Assembly: GCA_024811115.1 (NCBI GenBank)
Contig: JAKOGH010000238.1
Location: forward strand, 1-11,710
Length of the DNA stretch: 11,710 nucleotides
Origin: Terana coerulea
Lineage: Eukaryota > Basidiomycota > Agaricomycetes > Polyporales > Phanerochaetaceae
Direction of reading: 5' to 3'
Part shown: positions 7,880-11,710 of the stretch, piece by piece
How the letters are laid out: each line of letters starts with the position of its first letter
How positions within the stretch are numbered: position 1 is the stretch's first letter
Translations under genes and position numbers: made by a program
The notes under the pieces: generated by a model
What the model saw: only the letters and a program-made list of their open reading frames with translations
Databases searched by the model: none
What the model was told of the DNA's origin: nothing

Positions 7880-9174
7880 TTGAGTAGCAGCCGACGCCGA
7901 TCGGGAGATGATTCGCCTGCGCAATCCGGCGTGCTGATGAAAGATGAAGCAGGGGCGGCCGACTTCCCCGTCGTACAGCCTAGCCTGATAGCATGGATGA
8001 GCGCGGGACTAGCGGGTACAGCACCAGCACCATTCTCGCCCGACTCTGGCAAAGCGCAGGCCCTGTAACGGAGAAATGTGTCAACAGATATTCTGTAAAA
8101 AGGGCCATCAAACGGGTGTTTCATGAGAGCAGTGTATTACCAAGCCAGAATAGAGGCTACGCAGCGGGCGCGCTGCTTCGAGAGGACGCTGGTCGGTAGA
8201 CAACATCACACTGAGGAATGGTGGCCGTCGGCTACAACCGAGCATCGATACATCTGGATAACGTAGTCAGTGTGCTTTACCGGAGCTGTGGGACAAAAGC
8301 ATACAAAGCTTGAGTTTATACTGGGAATCCTGCGAGAAGCGTCTGCTCGCGTCGACGTTTGGAAGAGATGGAACGTGCTCCGAGTCTTACATCCGAGTCT
8401 AACGTGTAGGCGCAGGGAGTAAGCATGATACATGCAGAAGCCCTATATTTCAAACGGTAAGTGTAAGAGTGTTCATCAGTTCCCACCACTCCCCTTGTAG
8501 TCCAAGACGCCGCGATAGTGCTTACCATGATTGGGTGGCACGTCCGCCGCTGGCCGTGAGTGTAGAAGATCATCGTACTTCAGCACCATGTGAGGTGAGT
8601 GGAGGTCAGCCTAGCTTCAAATCTTCTCCAATAACGAGCGTAATGCTAACCTACGTGCTCGGGAGGCTTTTATTATTATTATTAAAAATTGTGGCTCGGC
8701 GAACTTGGAGCGCTCTTGAGCACCCGGGCAGCTCACTGTCCTGGATCAGAGGAGCCTCAAGAGTTTCTGTGGCGCAGGTACACATGCCTTGTTGATGTAC
8801 AACACTGTCGAACGTTTCAAGCTGTCCTAACCTACCGCGGCGGACTCAAGGCCCATGCCAGCAAGATGAGAGATGGACGCAGTAGACGAAGCTTGGTCAC
8901 AACTGCGTAACGCGTCACGGCTGTGACGTAAAGTTTCCTCCGCGGAAGATGGTCGTGGTGAAATCTTCTGCATCGCCGCTACCGTGCTCTTGGACCTTCA
9001 TGAGATAGAGAGGAAAGTGCGGTTAGACAGCAGAGTCAGAGAAGGTGCATCGGATGTGTTCATTATTATTATTCCTCCTCGTGAATCTGATATCTGAGTT
9101 ACTAAACGCCCAAGCTATGGTTGACGGTTGTTTTGTTGATTCCGAGAATTCTGCGAGCCCGGATGTCTACACTT
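7880..9174. other. 1.3-kb intergenic region without a convincing gene
   Basis: It lies between the promoter of the secreted-protein gene and the 3' end of the dehydrogenase gene. Open stretches up to 108 codons occur on both strands but none has a recognisable motif, signal or spliceable extension. Two short ATT microsatellites (8670-8684 and 9061-9073) and a CGTCAC-GGCT-GTGACG inverted repeat (8913-8928) are the only structures I see. Confidence 0.5.
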
Positions 9175-10467
9175 TCACTCTTTCTTGAACCCCGTCCGCT
9201 TGATGTAGCTGACTCCAGCAGCATTCGCACCCTTGATCGCATGGAAGACTATGTCCTCGTTGATAGCGGTCTCCATGTTCCATATCGTCTCGTTAGCGGC
9301 GGTCGCGAGCTTAGCAACCGAACGGAGCTCTTCGTCCGTGACGTTCGGAATGCCGAGGAGCTCGAAGGTGACGGGGAGATCGACGGAGAGCATCAGGCCG
9401 ATGTACCGGTCAAGCTCTTCAGTGTCGGCTCCGTTCAGAATGAGCTGAGCGACAACGCCAAATGCAACTACACCCAAATTAGCCAGCATTTACCAAAACA
9501 TACCTTACGTTACATACCTTTCTCTCCGTGCATAAGACCATGCATAGCGTGAATAGCGGTAAAGCCGTTGTGTATCTGAAGACAGAAGATGAAAACTCTG
9601 ATAGCGTCGCATAGCTGCGAGACACTTACCGCATGCGCAGCGGCAAGGCCACCAGACTCGAAGCCAAGCCCAGACAGGAGCGTATTCGCTTCGACGACCG
9701 CCTCGAACGCAGGCGTCAGAGCGTTCGCCTTGTTCGCCTCGTACGCCTGCTTTCCGAACTTGAACAGGATCTCTTCGCACTTGGCGCCAATGGCCTCCGA
9801 GAGGTCCGTGGGCAGCAGCCCGCCGAAGTTCGGGCTGTGCCGCGCCTGCTTGGCCTCGACGTTCGTCGCGATGGCGTCGCCGATGCCGGCCGCGAGGAAG
9901 CGAGCGGGGGCGTGGACGACGACGCTCGTGTCGACGAGGACGAGGTGAGGGTTCTTGTCGTAGAACGTGTACCGCTCGAACGCGCTGTGCTCGGTGTAGA
10001 TGACGGAGAGGGCGGAACAGGGGGCGTCGGTGGATGCGGTGGTTGGCAGGACGGCGACGGGCACCTGGAGGATGTCGGCAATGTTCTTGGCGGAGTCGAT
10101 GACCTTGCCGCCACCGAGCGCGATGACGAAATCGACGCCGGACTCGCGGCCAAGGGCTGCCAGGCGATCTATTTCTTGGGTCGACGCTTCGCCACCGAAG
10201 CGTCCTCGAGTGACCTTGAATGATGCGCTTTCGAGGGCTTCAGTCAGCTGCTTTCCCGCTGTACCCCGAGAGTGGTGGTCAGCACAAGCATAGAGACAGA
10301 GCCTTCTGCCACGCACCGATGTCATAGACCAAGTCGTCGGCCGCCAATAGGGGTGCGCGACCCATGGCGTCTAGATACTTGGCCGCATTCTTGATGGCGT
10401 TTGGGCCTTGGATGTATTTCGAGGGCGACTGGAAAATGCGCTCAGTGAGGTGCTTGGGGTTCGGCAT
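9175..10467 (-). CDS. Glycerol dehydrogenase-family iron/zinc-dependent alcohol dehydrogenase, four exons
   Basis: Four exons: 10467-10317, 10258-9630, 9575-9518 and 9467-9175, giving 376 residues, close to the roughly 370 of bacterial GldA. Introns are 58 nt (10316-10259, GTGCGT...TACAG, branch GCTGACC), 54 nt (9629-9576, GTAAGT...CTTCAG) and 50 nt (9517-9468, GTATGT...TGTAG, branch GCTAAT). Joins read VYDI-AGKQLTEAL, AAAHA-IHNGFT and MHGEK-VAFGVV. The NAD-binding loop ALGGGKVIDSAKN is at residues 97-109 and PTTASTDAPCSALS at 122-135. The metal ligands of the family are present: D178 (GIGDAIAT), H259 (AAAHA) and H276 (LMHGEK), with spacing like bacterial glycerol dehydrogenase. The family oxidises glycerol to dihydroxyacetone with NAD; related members act on other polyols, so the substrate is inferred. 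It has no signal peptide, so a cytosolic enzyme is expected. The start has A at -3 and a TATA box 49 bp upstream. Confidence 0.93.
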
Positions 10468-10515
10468 TGTTTGGTATGAGGAGGATGTGGGATGGCGTTC
10501 TGCTGGTCGTGCAAC

Positions 10516-10522
10516 TTATATA
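10516..10522 (-). promoter_or_regulatory. TATA box of the glycerol dehydrogenase-like gene
   Basis: TATATAA on the minus strand, 49 bp before the ATG at 10467. Confidence 0.65.
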
Positions 10523-10554
10523 TTCAGCACTCCTCGGCCGAGGGCCTAAGGCTC

Positions 10555-10890
10555 AGGGGCCTAGTAAGCTCTCATGCTGCGAAGTACTTTCCAAGCCAGG
10601 TCGATGCCGTCGTGCACGTTCTACTTTTCATGGCTCTGGAGTGTGTTCTGTCCGGCCGGTAGAAGTGCCCCTGCGATCGCGCTGTGGTCTGGAGCGACGG
10701 GCCGGTTCACAGACCTTAGTGGACAAGGGGAACATCCGGGGAGAGGGCCCAGCCAAATCGTTGTCGTCCGAGAGCACCCATGCATAGGTCCCGTGATAGT
10801 GGATGACTTTCCGTAAGGATTTACAGCCCGTAAACTGCCGTAAACTGCCGTAAACCGTCGTAAACCGTCGTAAACCTGTGATTTGAGGGG
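10555..10890 (-). promoter_or_regulatory. Group of four AGGGG/CCCCT pentamers upstream of the dehydrogenase gene
   Basis: AGGGG at 10555-10559, 10726-10730 and 10886-10890, and CCCCT at 10668-10672. AGGGG is the stress response element bound by Msn2/4-type zinc-finger factors in yeasts. A pentamer is expected by chance in GC-rich DNA, so the assignment is weak; the context of a polyol enzyme is the only reason to list it. Confidence 0.25.
10829..10878 (+). repeat. 10-bp tandem repeat, five units
   Basis: Five consecutive decamers: CGTAAACTGC twice, CGTAAACCGT twice, then CGTAAACCTG. The order of variants suggests stepwise slippage. It lies about 360 bp upstream of the dehydrogenase start and 48 bp from the possible inverted-repeat element that follows. 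Confidence 0.85.
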
Positions 10891-10926
10891 AAGCTGCCCG
10901 GAGAGTGAAGTTGTCAGAAAGACTGT

Positions 10927-11602
10927 GAAATGGTGATTCTCCTTTCTCCCGGAGAATGGGAGAATGCGGCAATGCCCGGGCGTGACCATCACGTCACAGC
11001 CACTTTGTCCCTCCCGATCACCCAAATACGGCTCCTGGCGGGATGGCGCTCACCCCGTACCATTGCCTTTTCAGGCAGGTCTCCGGAAGCGCCTCACACC
11101 TCAGCTTCAAAGCGGGCCCTCCGACGAGAAAGAAACATGTTTTTGAGGGCTTAAAATGAATCAAATAATTTATTAGTATATATATGCTATTACACAGCGG
11201 TCAAACAGTACTGGAGGTAGGCATCCAGTCACAGCGTAAGTTATACGCAGCGCCGACTGTATTCAGACTGCGAGGATGCTTAACGAGCAATATACTAGTG
11301 CTTGACTTGGCTTGAGGGAGCGTAAAATTAATTAGGCATAATACTGCAGTGCAATAGGAACGGTTTAATCACTACGAGGTGGTATACGAACCCTGCACCG
11401 AAGTCCAACACCGAGCAGCAGTTGAGCGGTAAATAGCAGTGCCCAAATGGGGCAAGGCGGATCAAGCGCAAGTCCCAATTCAGCCGTTTGAACGCGATCG
11501 CCGTGACAGAGGCTAACAAGCGCCCCTCCCCAATTCTCCCAATTCTCCCAATTCTCCCAATTCTCCCGATTCTCCTGATTCTCCTGGTAGGATCACCATT
11601 TC
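10927..11602. mobile_element. Possible inverted-repeat element with minisatellite end
   Basis: The left end GAAATGGTGATTCTCC (10927) and the reverse complement of the right end, GAAATGGTGATCCTACC (from 11602), match, and both continue inward into GGAGAAT-type repeats. That gives imperfect terminal inverted repeats of about 40 bp around a 676-bp unit. The interior has no convincing gene: a 74-codon open stretch (10930-11154, +) and an AT-rich patch around 11155-11200. I find no clear target-site duplication, so the borders and class are uncertain. Alternatively, two independent minisatellites share a common motif. Confidence 0.5.
11531..11584 (+). repeat. 9-bp minisatellite, six units
   Basis: CAATTCTCC four times, then CGATTCTCC and TGATTCTCC. 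It forms the right inner flank of the possible inverted-repeat element; shorter, inverted versions (GGAGAATGGGAGAATG) occur at 10951-10966. Confidence 0.85.
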
Positions 11603-11710
11603 CCAGACGTCCTCAGTTTGTGAGTGACCTAGCTCTGACACAGGCTTGCACAATTTCTCTCGTCAGCCACTGGTCAACTTGGACGAAGCTTGCAGCACGT
11701 TTGTCCTGGT
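11603..11710. other. Window end, nothing recognised
   Basis: About 100 bp of unique-looking sequence with no ORF or repeat that I can support. Confidence 0.4.

Noticed and set aside
8469..8795. 108-codon plus-strand ORF
   Set aside because: Composition is not protein-like and it runs through an ATT microsatellite that yields a poly-Leu stretch; no splice context supports it.
8913..8928. CGTCAC-GGCT-GTGACG inverted repeat as an operator
   Set aside because: A single short palindrome far from any gene start; TGACGTAA resembles an ATF/CREB site but there is no context to support it.
9633..10223. 196-codon plus-strand ORF antisense to the dehydrogenase
   Set aside because: It mirrors a GC-rich coding exon, is very rich in Arg, Asp and Val, and has no family match; typical shadow frame.
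10621..11025. 134-codon minus-strand ORF covering the 10-bp tandem repeat
   Set aside because: The frame is carried by repeat sequence and crosses the border of the possible inverted-repeat element; no motif seen.

Overview
The window looks like genomic DNA of a filamentous basidiomycete, most likely an Agaricomycete (a polypore-type fungus is my guess, not shown by the sequence). Support comes from short GT-AG introns of 50-67 nt with CTRAY-like branch points, dispersed single-gene transcription units with TATA boxes, a TPR-CHAT gene of the type expanded in mushrooms, a short Ser/Thr/Asn-rich secreted protein, and dense MITE-like repeats.

Layout. Positions 51-2999 (+): a TPR-CHAT gene with a 135-bp repeat period, interrupted by two single-base frame shifts near its 5' end. 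Positions 3243-5081: a foldback transposable element with arms of about 720 bp, CACTG/CAGTG ends and a 3-bp GGA target duplication. A 357-bp hAT-type MITE (4207-4563, 8-bp target duplication) sits inside its right arm. A sister MITE in opposite orientation lies just outside (5181-5540), also with a perfect 8-bp duplication. Positions 5541-6007: no convincing gene. Positions 6008-6965 (-): an isoprenylcysteine methyltransferase-like membrane protein, at least two exons. Positions 7253-7793 (-): a small secreted protein, three exons. Positions 7880-9174: no convincing gene. Positions 9175-10467 (-): a complete four-exon glycerol dehydrogenase-family iron/zinc alcohol dehydrogenase. Positions 10468-11710: its promoter, a 10-bp tandem repeat, and a possible inverted-repeat element (about 10927-11602) whose right end is a 9-bp minisatellite.

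The genes show no sign of being one pathway. The three minus-strand genes are separate transcription units, not an operon. The most informative part is the nested transposon cluster at 3.2-5.5 kb: its boundaries can be set to the base, and the order of insertion can be read from the target duplications and from the uninterrupted copy of the insertion site in the opposite arm.
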